The notes beneath the pieces are model-generated. The model did no database searches, was not told the DNA's origin, and saw nothing but the letters and a program-made list of their open reading frames with translations. Shown in pieces: positions 1 to 6,564 of a stretch of 6,575 nucleotides of DNA. How positions within the stretch are numbered: the stretch's first letter is position 1; each line of letters opens with the position of its first letter. The translations under genes and the position numbers were made by a program. Source of the DNA: Candidatus Poribacteria bacterium (GTDB lineage Bacteria > Poribacteria > WGA-4E > WGA-3G); NCBI GenBank assembly GCA_009845505.1, contig VXZL01000058.1, positions 1 to 6,575 of the forward strand. Reading direction: 5' to 3'.

Positions 1-78
1 CTTAACGCCATACGCCTCGGCAAGGTATTCGGATTTTTCGGAAAGGATGTCTATGATTTTTTCTTTTGTTAAAATCAC
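1..78 (-). CDS. Partial CDS: N-terminus of a probable MNT-type nucleotidyltransferase
   Basis: Reading the minus strand from a GTG start at 78-76 gives 26 uninterrupted codons up to the window edge, so the gene continues to the left. The peptide begins (M)ILTKEKIIDIL and ends LAEAYGVK. This 'helix, then YGVK' opening is typical of small MNT-fold nucleotidyltransferases, where it leads into the GLFGS catalytic motif; that motif would lie just outside the window. A GAGGT Shine-Dalgarno sequence at 89-85, six bases before the GTG, supports this start. Members of this family are often the antitoxin-like half of MNT/HEPN pairs, but no partner is visible here. The call rests on a short N-terminal pattern, so a different protein with a similar leading helix remains possible. 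Confidence 0.55.
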   Translation of the reverse strand, partial: MILTKEKIIDILSEKSEYLAEAYGVK

Positions 79-84
79 AGGTTT

Positions 85-89
85 ACCTC
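85..89 (-). promoter_or_regulatory. Ribosome binding site of the left-edge gene
   Basis: On the minus strand the sequence is GAGGT followed by a six-base spacer and GTG. This decides in favour of a GTG start for the partial gene, because there is no ATG nearby in that frame. Confidence 0.6.
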
Positions 90-245
90 AAATCGGTAAT
101 TTAACCATCAATATCTGCTGATAATATGCTAAAGCGTAAAGTTTTGTAGCAAACAACTATCTTAGACTAACACACATCACAACCTATTTTACTACAATTG
201 CACTGACATTTCAAATTTTAGGTTAGGTAGCAAATCGTTTCTAAC

Positions 246-275
246 TTGACTTTGTCGCTTTATGTCTGGTATCAT
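246..275 (+). promoter_or_regulatory. Sigma70-type extended -10 promoter for the plus-strand operon
   Basis: TTGACT (246-251) and TATCAT (270-275) are separated by 18 bases, and a TG dinucleotide one base before the -10 box (267-268) makes it an extended -10 element. Transcription would start near 282, giving a leader of about 60 bases before the dehydrogenase ATG at 344. It lies in a 265-base divergent intergenic region (79-343) in which I see no other gene. A short inverted repeat (GTTAG at 222-226, CTAAC at 241-245, extendable by two pairs if one G-T wobble is allowed) abuts the -35 box and could be an operator, but this is weak. Confidence 0.5.
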
Positions 276-343
276 GTTTAAAAACAAGAAGCGATAATAT
301 TATGCGAGATTCATAAAAATCGATTAAACCCTAACGCACAAAC

Positions 344-1465
344 ATGCAAGATTTTGATTCTGAACTCACGCAACGGGTTATATTTGGCGAAAATAGTATT
401 GAGAAATTAGGCGAGTTAACTCGAGACCTCGGAGGTAGCCGTGTTTTCATAGCAACTGATCGTGGTATCGAAAAGGCAGGTATCCTCGCGAGAGCAATAT
501 CGGCGTTGCAAAGCGAACGGATAGCTGCTTACGTTTTCGCCGATGTTTCGCCTAATCCGACGACGGAAGATGTCGAAAATGCCGTTGTGGCCGCGAAAGC
601 CGATGCACCGATAGACTTGATTATTGGACTCGGCGGCGGTAGCTCAATGGATTGTGCCAAAGGCGCAAACTTTCTACTAACCAACGGCGGTAAAATGGAG
701 GACTACTGGGGCACCAATAGGGCGATACACCCGATGCTTCCGTCTATTGGTATCCCGACGACCATCGGTACCGGCAGTGAAGCCCAATCTTTTGCGCTCA
801 TCGCGCAGCAAGAGACACATATCAAGATGGCGTGTGGCGACAGAAAGGCAAAATTCGGGACCGTCATTCTGGACGCTACACTCACTGAAACGCTGCCGAG
901 ATCGGTCGCAGCAATAACGGGTATAGACGCAATTGCGCATGCGCTCGAAAGTTTCGTCTCAACCAGACGGAATCCGATGTCCCAGATGTTCGCACAACAC
1001 GCGTGGCAGTTGTTAGATGTGAACTTTGAAGCAGCCCTCGAATCAAAGGACACTACAGCGCGAAGCAATATGTTATTCGGTGCTTACCTCGCCGGGCTTG
1101 CAATCGAAAATTCAATGTTAGGTGCTGCGCATGCCTGTGCCAATCCGTTGACTGCAAGATACGGTATCACCCACGGCGTTGCTGTTGCGCTGATGCTACC
1201 ATACGTTATTCGATTCAACAGTCCCTTTGCTGAAGAATCTTACCGTCAACTACATTCTGATGGAGATTTAGCGGATAGGATTGTTGAACTAAAAGAAATT
1301 GGTAATTTGCCGAACACACTAAGGGAATGCAGTGTCGAATACACTATAGGAACAGTGGACATCCCCACATTATCAAAAGAAGCCTCAATACAATGGACAG
1401 CACAATTTAATCCACGTCCGCTGAACGAACAAGATTTTACAAAACTCTATGAAGCAGCCTATTAA
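344..1465 (+). CDS. Iron-containing (group III) alcohol dehydrogenase
   Basis: Cytoplasmic NAD(P)-dependent oxidoreductase of the iron-type alcohol dehydrogenase family, which interconverts alcohols and aldehydes. The N-terminal Rossmann-like domain carries the nucleotide-binding GGGSSMDCAK segment (about residues 97-106), followed by the conserved PTTIGTGSE (138-146). The helical C-terminal domain supplies the four expected metal ligands D195, H199, H263 and H277, the last two in GAAHACANPL and YGITHG; all are intact. At 373 residues it is slightly shorter than the usual 380-390. ATG 344 is the first possible ATG: an in-frame stop lies at 332-334 and the next Met is residue 102. It has no Shine-Dalgarno sequence. 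It is first in the operon and its 3' end overlaps the propeller gene. The substrate is unknown; the family includes 1,2-propanediol, butanol, glycerol-type and phosphonate-pathway enzymes, and nothing here separates them. Confidence 0.92.
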   Translation: MQDFDSELTQRVIFGENSIEKLGELTRDLGGSRVFIATDRGIEKAGILARAISALQSERIAAYVFADVSPNPTTEDVENAVVAAKADAPIDLIIGLGGGSSMDCAKGANFLLTNGGKMEDYWGTNRAIHPMLPSIGIPTTIGTGSEAQSFALIAQQETHIKMACGDRKAKFGTVILDATLTETLPRSVAAITGIDAIAHALESFVSTRRNPMSQMFAQHAWQLLDVNFEAALESKDTTARSNMLFGAYLAGLAIENSMLGAAHACANPLTARYGITHGVAVALMLPYVIRFNSPFAEESYRQLHSDGDLADRIVELKEIGNLPNTLRECSVEYTIGTVDIPTLSKEASIQWTAQFNPRPLNEQDFTKLYEAAY

Positions 1466-2603
1466 TATAAATCGTTTTGTATGGACATTTACCGTAAAAA
1501 ACGTCCTATTTCTACTGTTCTTTATTGGACAAGCAACTTTTGCTGATTGGACGATCTTTCGTGGGAATCCACAACTTACGGGTGTTACTGACACTGAACT
1601 TTCCGAAAATCCGCAACTGCTTTGGACCTTTCAGGCAGGAGATATGATTGAGTCAACCGCTACAGTCGTTGATGGCACCGTGTACGTTGGTGCGTTAAAC
1701 GGCTTTCTCTACGCGATTGATGCACAAACGGGTGAAAAAAGATGGATGTACCAAGCAACCGGTGCTATTAAAGCATCTCCATCTATCCATAACGGTGTAA
1801 TCTACCTCGGGGACAGCGAAGGTATCTTCCATGCAATAGATATTAGCACCCAAGAAACGAAATGGCAGTTTAGGACGGAAGGTGAAATCATATCATCAGC
1901 CAATTTTACCGGAGACCGTGTGTTATTCGGTTCGTATGATGGATTTCTCTACTGCCTCAACCGAGAAAACGGGGAACTCATCTGGAAATTTGAGACCGAG
2001 GGGTATGTCCACGGCACACCTGGGATTTGGACCCAGTCCGCAAGTGAATCTGATAACGCGCAGCGTTTCGCCATTGTTACTGGATGCGATAGTTACCTTC
2101 GCGTTCTTAACATCAATGATGGCACACAGGTACAGCAAGTTGACCTCGGCGCGTATGTCGGTGCCAGCCCTGCGATTTCGCAAAATCGTATCTATTGCGG
2201 CACGTACGGTGCTGAAATATTAGCAGTCAACTTAGATATTGGAGAGATTGCCTGGCGGTATCGCCACCCGAAACGGAGATTTCCGTTTTTCGCTTCAGCT
2301 GCCCTGACTGAAAATATGGTAATCATCGGAGGACAGGATAAAATAGTGCACGCGCTTTCGTCTGAGACAGGAGAATCGTTATGGACCTATACAACCAAAG
2401 CCCGTATTGAGTCATCGGCTGTTGTTGTCGGCAAACGTGTCTTTCTTGGGACGACCCGCGGGACGTTCATCGCTTTAGATGTGTCCATAGGAGAATCGGT
2501 GTGGGAATTCGCAACGGGTTCATCAATTGTCGCTTCACCGAGTGTAGCCGATGGCAAGATTTACATTGGGAGCGAAGATGGAATCCTCTACTGTTTTGAA
2601 TAA
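1449..2603 (+). CDS. Exported PQQ-like beta-propeller repeat protein
   Basis: A 384-residue protein with a Sec signal peptide: a basic N-terminus, a hydrophobic core (about 19-28) and a likely cleavage after ATFA (residue 32). There is no lipobox cysteine, so a soluble periplasmic or surface protein is expected. The mature part consists of about eight repeats of roughly 40 residues, each with a variant of 'DG.(V/I)Y.G...G.LYA(I/L)D..TGE..W' (for example near 75-99, 115-139, 155-179, 330-352 and 368-384). This is the signature of PQQ/BamB-type propellers, and eight blades would close a full ring, with the first strand probably supplied by WTIFRGNPQLTG. Such folds act as quinoprotein dehydrogenases or as protein-binding scaffolds like BamB. 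I see no dehydrogenase-specific features, so scaffold or sensor is more likely. Blade 6 has a basic, aromatic stretch (RHPKRRFPFF, 272-281). It starts inside the dehydrogenase gene without a Shine-Dalgarno sequence and ends in tandem stops, TAA TGA. Confidence 0.9.
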   Translation: MKQPININRFVWTFTVKNVLFLLFFIGQATFADWTIFRGNPQLTGVTDTELSENPQLLWTFQAGDMIESTATVVDGTVYVGALNGFLYAIDAQTGEKRWMYQATGAIKASPSIHNGVIYLGDSEGIFHAIDISTQETKWQFRTEGEIISSANFTGDRVLFGSYDGFLYCLNRENGELIWKFETEGYVHGTPGIWTQSASESDNAQRFAIVTGCDSYLRVLNINDGTQVQQVDLGAYVGASPAISQNRIYCGTYGAEILAVNLDIGEIAWRYRHPKRRFPFFASAALTENMVIIGGQDKIVHALSSETGESLWTYTTKARIESSAVVVGKRVFLGTTRGTFIALDVSIGESVWEFATGSSIVASPSVADGKIYIGSEDGILYCFE

Positions 2604-2686
2604 TGAACTTTCAAGGATAGATTCATTAAGAGAAAATTTTTCAGCCGATACATAGAATTGGGAAGATGTCAAAGTATATTTAAGGC

Positions 2687-2693
2687 AAAGGAG
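2687..2693 (+). promoter_or_regulatory. Strong Shine-Dalgarno sequence of the radical SAM gene
   Basis: AAAGGAG lies eight bases before ATG 2702. It is the only good ribosome binding site among the four plus-strand genes. The preceding gap (2604-2701) is AT-rich, but I found no convincing promoter or terminator in it, so read-through from upstream is the simplest reading. Confidence 0.7.
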
Positions 2694-2701
2694 CAAAGAT
2701 T

Positions 2702-4042
2702 ATGCCTGAAACAAAACCGGAACCAGCAACAGCAGGAATAGATTCAAAACAGACGACCGTCGGGAGCGTTTTCGTTTCAAACTACCCACCGTATTCCACT
2801 TGGAGCGAGTCTGATGTGCCAGAAGTGGCGCGAATGCTCGGTGAACAGCCCCGACCCGACGCAACGCTTGGGCTTTACCTCCATATTCCCTTCTGTCGTA
2901 AACGGTGCAAATTCTGCTATTTTCGAGTCTATACGGATAAAAACAGTTCGGAAATTGACACGTACTTGAACGCACTTGCGAAAGAGATCGAACTTTACAG
3001 CAAGCAACCCGCGATCGCCGGTAGACCCCTGAGATTCGTCTATTTCGGTGGGGGTACGCCTTCCTATATTAGCGTCAAACACCTCACTGCTCTCGTTAAC
3101 AGCGTAAAACGGGCAATGCCGTGGGATGCTGCTGAAGAAGTGGCGTTTGAATGCGAACCCGGCACCTTGACAGAGAAGAAAGTAGATGCAATCAAAGAGA
3201 TTGGTGTAACCCGATTGAGTCTCGGTGTTGAAAATCTGAACGATGAGATTCTTGCCGAAAACGGTAGAGCACATCTCTCCAAAGAGGTTTATCGCATTGT
3301 GCCGTGGATAAAAACATTAGCATTCGACCAAGTCAACATCGATCTCATCTCAGGTATGATAGGTGAAACGTGGGAAAGCTGGCGAGAAACCGTCAGCAAG
3401 ACAATTGAGCTTGAACCAGATAGTGTCACTGTTTATCAGTTGGAGCTGCCGTTCAACACGGTCTATTCTAAAGATATCCTCGGTGGTGATACACTTCCCG
3501 TAGCAGATTGGAAACTCAAGCGCGAATGGCATCAATACGCCTTTGAACAGTTTGCGCGAGCCGGTTATGCGCAATCCAGTGCGTATACAGTCGTGAAGAA
3601 AGATAAACCGTGTCAGTTTGTCTATCGCGATGCAGTGTGGCAAGGAAGTGATATGATAGGCACAGGGGTCGCCTCTTTTTCTCACCTCAGCGGCGTTCAT
3701 TTTCAAAACGCCCCCTCATGGGGAGATTACCTCCGCCACCTTGAAGAAGACAGATTCCCTGTCTATCGCGCGCTGCGGCCAACGGAAGCGGAACGGTTGA
3801 CGCGAGAGATGATCCTACAACTCAAACTCGGAAGCATCAGACCGTCTTACTTCAAGACAAAGTTCAATGCTGATATCCTCACGCTTTACGCTGAACCCTA
3901 TGATAAACTGCAGAACGACGGCATGCTGCACGTCAACGCCGAGTTAGACGAGATTCAATTAACCCAACGCGGGCTGCTCCAAGTCGATAGCCTCCTTCCA
4001 GCATTCTATGCCCCGGAATACCAGAACACACGATACACCTAA
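2702..4042 (+). CDS. HemN/HemW-family radical SAM protein
   Basis: A cytoplasmic radical SAM enzyme of the coproporphyrinogen III oxidase-like family, 446 residues. After an extension of about 55 residues comes the family opening LYLHIPFC and the 4Fe-4S motif C65-x3-C69-x2-C72. The SAM-binding GGGTP motif is at 116-120, followed by TRLSLGVEN (170-178) and VNIDLISG (211-218), as in HemN. The C-terminal portion (about 357-435), with LTREMILQLKLG and GLLQVDSLLPAFY, matches the HemN C-terminal domain. The residue after the third cluster cysteine plus one is Phe rather than the extra Cys of E. coli HemN's CxxxCxxCxC, which argues against genuine oxygen-independent coproporphyrinogen oxidase. HemW-like haem chaperones and HemN-like methyltransferases or cyclopropanases share this layout. 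The gene lies 98 nt after the propeller gene and 3 nt before the ligase gene, and no haem gene is nearby. The exact reaction is unknown. Confidence 0.88.
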   Translation: MPETKPEPATAGIDSKQTTVGSVFVSNYPPYSTWSESDVPEVARMLGEQPRPDATLGLYLHIPFCRKRCKFCYFRVYTDKNSSEIDTYLNALAKEIELYSKQPAIAGRPLRFVYFGGGTPSYISVKHLTALVNSVKRAMPWDAAEEVAFECEPGTLTEKKVDAIKEIGVTRLSLGVENLNDEILAENGRAHLSKEVYRIVPWIKTLAFDQVNIDLISGMIGETWESWRETVSKTIELEPDSVTVYQLELPFNTVYSKDILGGDTLPVADWKLKREWHQYAFEQFARAGYAQSSAYTVVKKDKPCQFVYRDAVWQGSDMIGTGVASFSHLSGVHFQNAPSWGDYLRHLEEDRFPVYRALRPTEAERLTREMILQLKLGSIRPSYFKTKFNADILTLYAEPYDKLQNDGMLHVNAELDEIQLTQRGLLQVDSLLPAFYAPEYQNTRYT

Positions 4043-4045
4043 GAC

Positions 4046-5299
4046 ATGGATACAAGCACACAATTACAACGCTTTCGCGAGATGCTCTCTCCAGTGTTAG
4101 AGACAAACGCTTTTTATCGACGAAAACTTACCGAAGTCGGGATTACACGTCCAAACGATGTGCAGACCCTGAGCGATTATCAGCACCTGCCTTTCACTAC
4201 AAAGGAAGAACTCAGTGCAGACCAAGTATCATATCCCCCTTACGGTACAAATCTCACCTTTCCACTGGAACAGTACACCTGTCTGCACCGCACATCAGGA
4301 ACAACCGGTTCACCTTTACGATGGTTAGATACAGCAGAATCGTGGGACTGGTGGGGTAAATGTTGGCGAGAAATTTACGACGCAGCAGGCGTGACATTCG
4401 CAGATCGGCTCATGCCCGCTTTTTCGTTTGGTCCTTTTATCGGCTTTTGGAGTGCATACCACGGCGCACAACAACTCGGTGCGCTCATAATCGCGAACGG
4501 CGGCTTTACCTCTGAGCAACGCATTCGCGCTATTCTGAGCAATGAAGTAACTGTGCTAATCTCCACACCGACTTACGCACTACGGCTTGCCGAAGTCGCA
4601 GCACAAGAAGGTGTTAATCTCAGTGAAGAATCTTCGGTCCGAGTGACCATCCATGCGGGCGAACCCGGAGCCAGTTTACCTGCAACAAAACAGAGGATTG
4701 AAAATGCTTGGGGTGCGAAGGCTTATGACCACGCTGGCGCGACGGAGGTCGGTGCGTGGGGAGTTATGTGCGAACCACAGGCTGGTGTCCATCTCAACGA
4801 AAACGAATTTATTTGTGAAGTGCTTGATCCAGAGACCGGCAATCCAACAGACGCGGGAGAATTAGTCATCACCAATTTAGGGCGCATTGGCATGCCGGTC
4901 ATCCGTTATAGGACAGGAGACTACGTTAAACTCAAGTCAGCACCGTGTGAATGTGGGAGAGAGAGTCGTGTCCTTGATGGCGGTGTTACCGGTAGACTCG
5001 ATGATGCCCTAATCATTCGCGGTTTGAACGTGTATCCCGCCACTATTGAAAACATTATCCTCAAGTTTCCAGAGGTCCAAGAATTCGCTGTCCGTGCTTA
5101 CGGTACAGAGACGCTTGACGAACTCGAAATTCAGATTGAGTCCACAAATCCAAATCCGACCGATACTGTCAATGCTGTGACAACAGCTATCCGAGATGCT
5201 TTAGGTCTGCGAGCTGTCGTTCAATCGGTGCCACTTGGAACACTACCGAGATATGAACTGAAGTCCAAGCGATTTACCGATCAACGAAAAATGGACTGA
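4046..5299 (+). CDS. PaaK-like adenylate-forming ligase (phenylacetate-CoA ligase family)
   Basis: Cytoplasmic ATP-dependent acid-activating enzyme, expected to form an acyl-adenylate and probably a CoA thioester. The ANL core motifs are present in order: the phosphate-binding TSGTTGSP (83-90), HAGATEVG (229-236, the A5 region), YRTGD (288-292), and GRLDDALIIRGLNVYP (316-331), which leads into the PaaK C-terminal domain. K406, in ELKSKR near the C-terminus, matches the catalytic A10 lysine. The C301-x-C303-G pair after YRTGD is a usual PaaK-family feature. At 417 residues it is a little shorter than the typical 430-440. ATG 4046 is 3 nt after the preceding stop with no Shine-Dalgarno sequence, so translation is probably coupled to the radical SAM gene. 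The family covers phenylacetate, other aryl acids, and biosynthetic ligases that load carriers. The acid-binding residues cannot be assigned by eye, so the substrate is open and true PaaK is not claimed. Confidence 0.88.
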   Translation: MDTSTQLQRFREMLSPVLETNAFYRRKLTEVGITRPNDVQTLSDYQHLPFTTKEELSADQVSYPPYGTNLTFPLEQYTCLHRTSGTTGSPLRWLDTAESWDWWGKCWREIYDAAGVTFADRLMPAFSFGPFIGFWSAYHGAQQLGALIIANGGFTSEQRIRAILSNEVTVLISTPTYALRLAEVAAQEGVNLSEESSVRVTIHAGEPGASLPATKQRIENAWGAKAYDHAGATEVGAWGVMCEPQAGVHLNENEFICEVLDPETGNPTDAGELVITNLGRIGMPVIRYRTGDYVKLKSAPCECGRESRVLDGGVTGRLDDALIIRGLNVYPATIENIILKFPEVQEFAVRAYGTETLDELEIQIESTNPNPTDTVNAVTTAIRDALGLRAVVQSVPLGTLPRYELKSKRFTDQRKMD

Positions 5300-5301
5300 A
5301 A

Positions 5302-5322
5302 TCTGCTACATAAACCGGCAGA
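5302..5322 (-). terminator. Weak hairpin in the convergent gap
   Basis: TCTGC (5302-5306) and GCAGA (5318-5322) can form a five-pair stem with an 11-base loop, in the 28-base gap between two convergent genes. On the minus strand it begins five bases after the stop codon and is followed only by TTT and then C. The stem is short and the T tract poor, so this is a candidate at best. Confidence 0.22.
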
Positions 5323-5327
5323 AAAAA

Positions 5328-6488
5328 TTAGGTTACGCTTGTCACAACACCAAACCCGATCCGTACACCCATCTTCTTTACCTCAAACCGAGTGCCAATC
5401 TCCATCACCAACGGAAGGTCAAGCACAAGCGTGACATGGGCATAAGTCCCGGATGTAACAAGGGAAAGTTCGGGGGGAAGGTGTAGGTGTGCTGGCATAT
5501 CAACACCCCATAGGTAGATATCGGGTCTATCATTTTCAATAAGCGGGATATGTGTGCCGCTCTCTTCAAACGTCAAGAGATAGATAAGGGCAGTAAACTC
5601 AGCATGTGACTTGACAGTCTTCGGTGTACAAAGTACTTGTCCGACAGACAGCCAATCTGGTTCAGATTCGACAGATACTTCACGCTCCTTTATACCGACA
5701 ACCCGTGTTTTGATCCTGTCCCCCTTACCGACAATATCTACTGCCTGTCCAACAGCGAGTTGTCCCTGTATAATTTCACCACGCACGGACACGCTCTCTT
5801 TCGTTTCGTCAGTAATTTCATAAATTGGCATAATGAGGGGCAAGCGTTGGATATTCACGGGTGCAGGCATTACACTGTTCATCGCGACAATCAAATCAAC
5901 AATCGGCTGCCATTGGGAAGAGGTAATCCGGTTCCCTTTGTAGTCTAACGCCTTTTGCGCGTCACCGACGATTATTGGTGTCGTACTTTTTCCATCTCCA
6001 TACGCGTTCAGGAGTTCGTGCATTTCTTGTTTGCAGATGTCTACGATTTCATCATCTTCTGGAACACCCCCTGTATTAAGAAAGGGCAATACCTTTGGAA
6101 GACGCAGCTGATTAGCGAGTCGGAGATGTGCATCGGAGTCCGCTGTAACACCCTCGACAGCATTCACCACCCAAATCGCGCCCTGAATTCTCGGTGAACC
6201 ACTAATCAACATTTTAACGATATCTGAGGACATCTCGCAGTCGATTTGGGTATAAAATTTGCCACTGGTTTCATAGGCAATCGTACGGTAGGTAATACCA
6301 ACGCCTTCTCGAATGGGATGATGAATCGGGGATTGTGCTTCAAAATCGGTGTCTCCGTCCGTATGAATTGCGCCGATTCTTGAGATGACCTTCGCCATCG
6401 CCGCGGTTAACGTTGTTTTACCGTGTCCATCTGCACCGAGGGTACAGATAGGTAGTCTATTATGTGTATATTCTTTTTTTTCTATCAT
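5328..6488 (-). CDS. Divergent EF-Tu paralogue with degenerate GTPase motifs
   Basis: A 386-residue protein that aligns end to end with elongation factor Tu (about 394 residues). The G domain has an intact P-loop, GADGHGKTT (18-26), and a switch I-like GVGITYRT (62-69). The DxxG motif and what follows, DCPGHAD in EF-Tu, is here DCEMSSD (83-89), so the switch II glycine and catalytic histidine are lost. NKxD is N138-T-G-G141, and the G5 SAL region reads DAQ (176-178). Domain 2 starts near PLIMPIYEI (217-225) and domain 3 near KSHAEFTALIYLL (293-305), ending GFGVVTSV as in EF-Tu. The segment before GQVL (265-282) is about 14 residues shorter than in EF-Tu as I recall it. The ATG follows AGGAG by seven bases. 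It could bind a nucleotide without normal GTP hydrolysis or specificity. A housekeeping tuf is unlikely, and no translation genes are nearby. Its role is unknown. Confidence 0.85.
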   Translation of the reverse strand: MIEKKEYTHNRLPICTLGADGHGKTTLTAAMAKVISRIGAIHTDGDTDFEAQSPIHHPIREGVGITYRTIAYETSGKFYTQIDCEMSSDIVKMLISGSPRIQGAIWVVNAVEGVTADSDAHLRLANQLRLPKVLPFLNTGGVPEDDEIVDICKQEMHELLNAYGDGKSTTPIIVGDAQKALDYKGNRITSSQWQPIVDLIVAMNSVMPAPVNIQRLPLIMPIYEITDETKESVSVRGEIIQGQLAVGQAVDIVGKGDRIKTRVVGIKEREVSVESEPDWLSVGQVLCTPKTVKSHAEFTALIYLLTFEESGTHIPLIENDRPDIYLWGVDMPAHLHLPPELSLVTSGTYAHVTLVLDLPLVMEIGTRFEVKKMGVRIGFGVVTSVT

Positions 6489-6495
6489 CTCTTCT

Positions 6496-6500
6496 CTCCT
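6496..6500 (-). promoter_or_regulatory. Ribosome binding site of the EF-Tu-like gene
   Basis: AGGAG on the minus strand lies seven bases before the ATG at 6488-6486. This is a canonical spacing and fixes the start, which places the P-loop at residue 18 as in EF-Tu. Confidence 0.75.
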
Positions 6501-6535
6501 AACGGAAATAATATTTCGCCTACGAAACCTGTGTC

Positions 6536-6564
6536 ATTATAGCAAAAAGTCAGCAATCGTGCAA
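6536..6564 (-). promoter_or_regulatory. Near-consensus sigma70 promoter for the EF-Tu-like gene
   Basis: On the minus strand, TTGCAC (6564-6559) and a perfect TATAAT (6541-6536) are separated by exactly 17 bases. A TG one base before the -10 box adds an extended -10 element. Transcription would start near 6529, giving a leader of about 40 bases. The match is better than for any other gene in the window and suggests this paralogue is well expressed. It also suggests that the gene is the first of its own unit. Confidence 0.75.

Noticed and set aside
79..145. Possible promoter for the left-edge minus-strand gene (TATTAT on the minus strand near 120-126).
   Set aside because: The best -35-like sequence is about 20 bases away and poor, so I do not assign a promoter.
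146..245. The 8-mer GTAGCAAA occurs twice (146-153 and 227-234), each followed by CTAAC at different spacing.
   Set aside because: An 8-base repeat in a 265-base AT-rich stretch is expected by chance about half the time, and the spacing to CTAAC differs (13 versus 6 bases), so no operator pair is claimed.
677..1068. Long open frames on the minus strand inside the dehydrogenase gene.
   Set aside because: They overlap a gene with all family motifs intact, have no ribosome binding site and encode low-complexity, Cys- and Arg-rich peptides without recognisable domains. They are shadow frames.
2604..2701. Possible internal promoter before the radical SAM gene (TAGAAT at 2653-2658, TATATT at 2675-2680).
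   Set aside because: Neither box has a recognisable -35 hexamer at 16-18 bases upstream. The region is AT-rich, so such matches are cheap.
2777..3274. A 165-codon minus-strand open frame opposite the radical SAM gene.
   Set aside because: It is antisense to the conserved cluster and SAM-binding region, and its peptide shows no domain or signal, so it is a shadow frame.
5300..5327. A bidirectional terminator in the convergent gap.
   Set aside because: For the plus strand the short hairpin is followed by an A tract rather than a T tract, so it does not look like a terminator for the ligase gene.
5328..6488. Annotating the minus-strand gene as a normal elongation factor Tu (tuf).
   Set aside because: The switch II, catalytic histidine, NKxD and G5 positions are all altered and domain 2 is shortened, so the housekeeping name would mislead.
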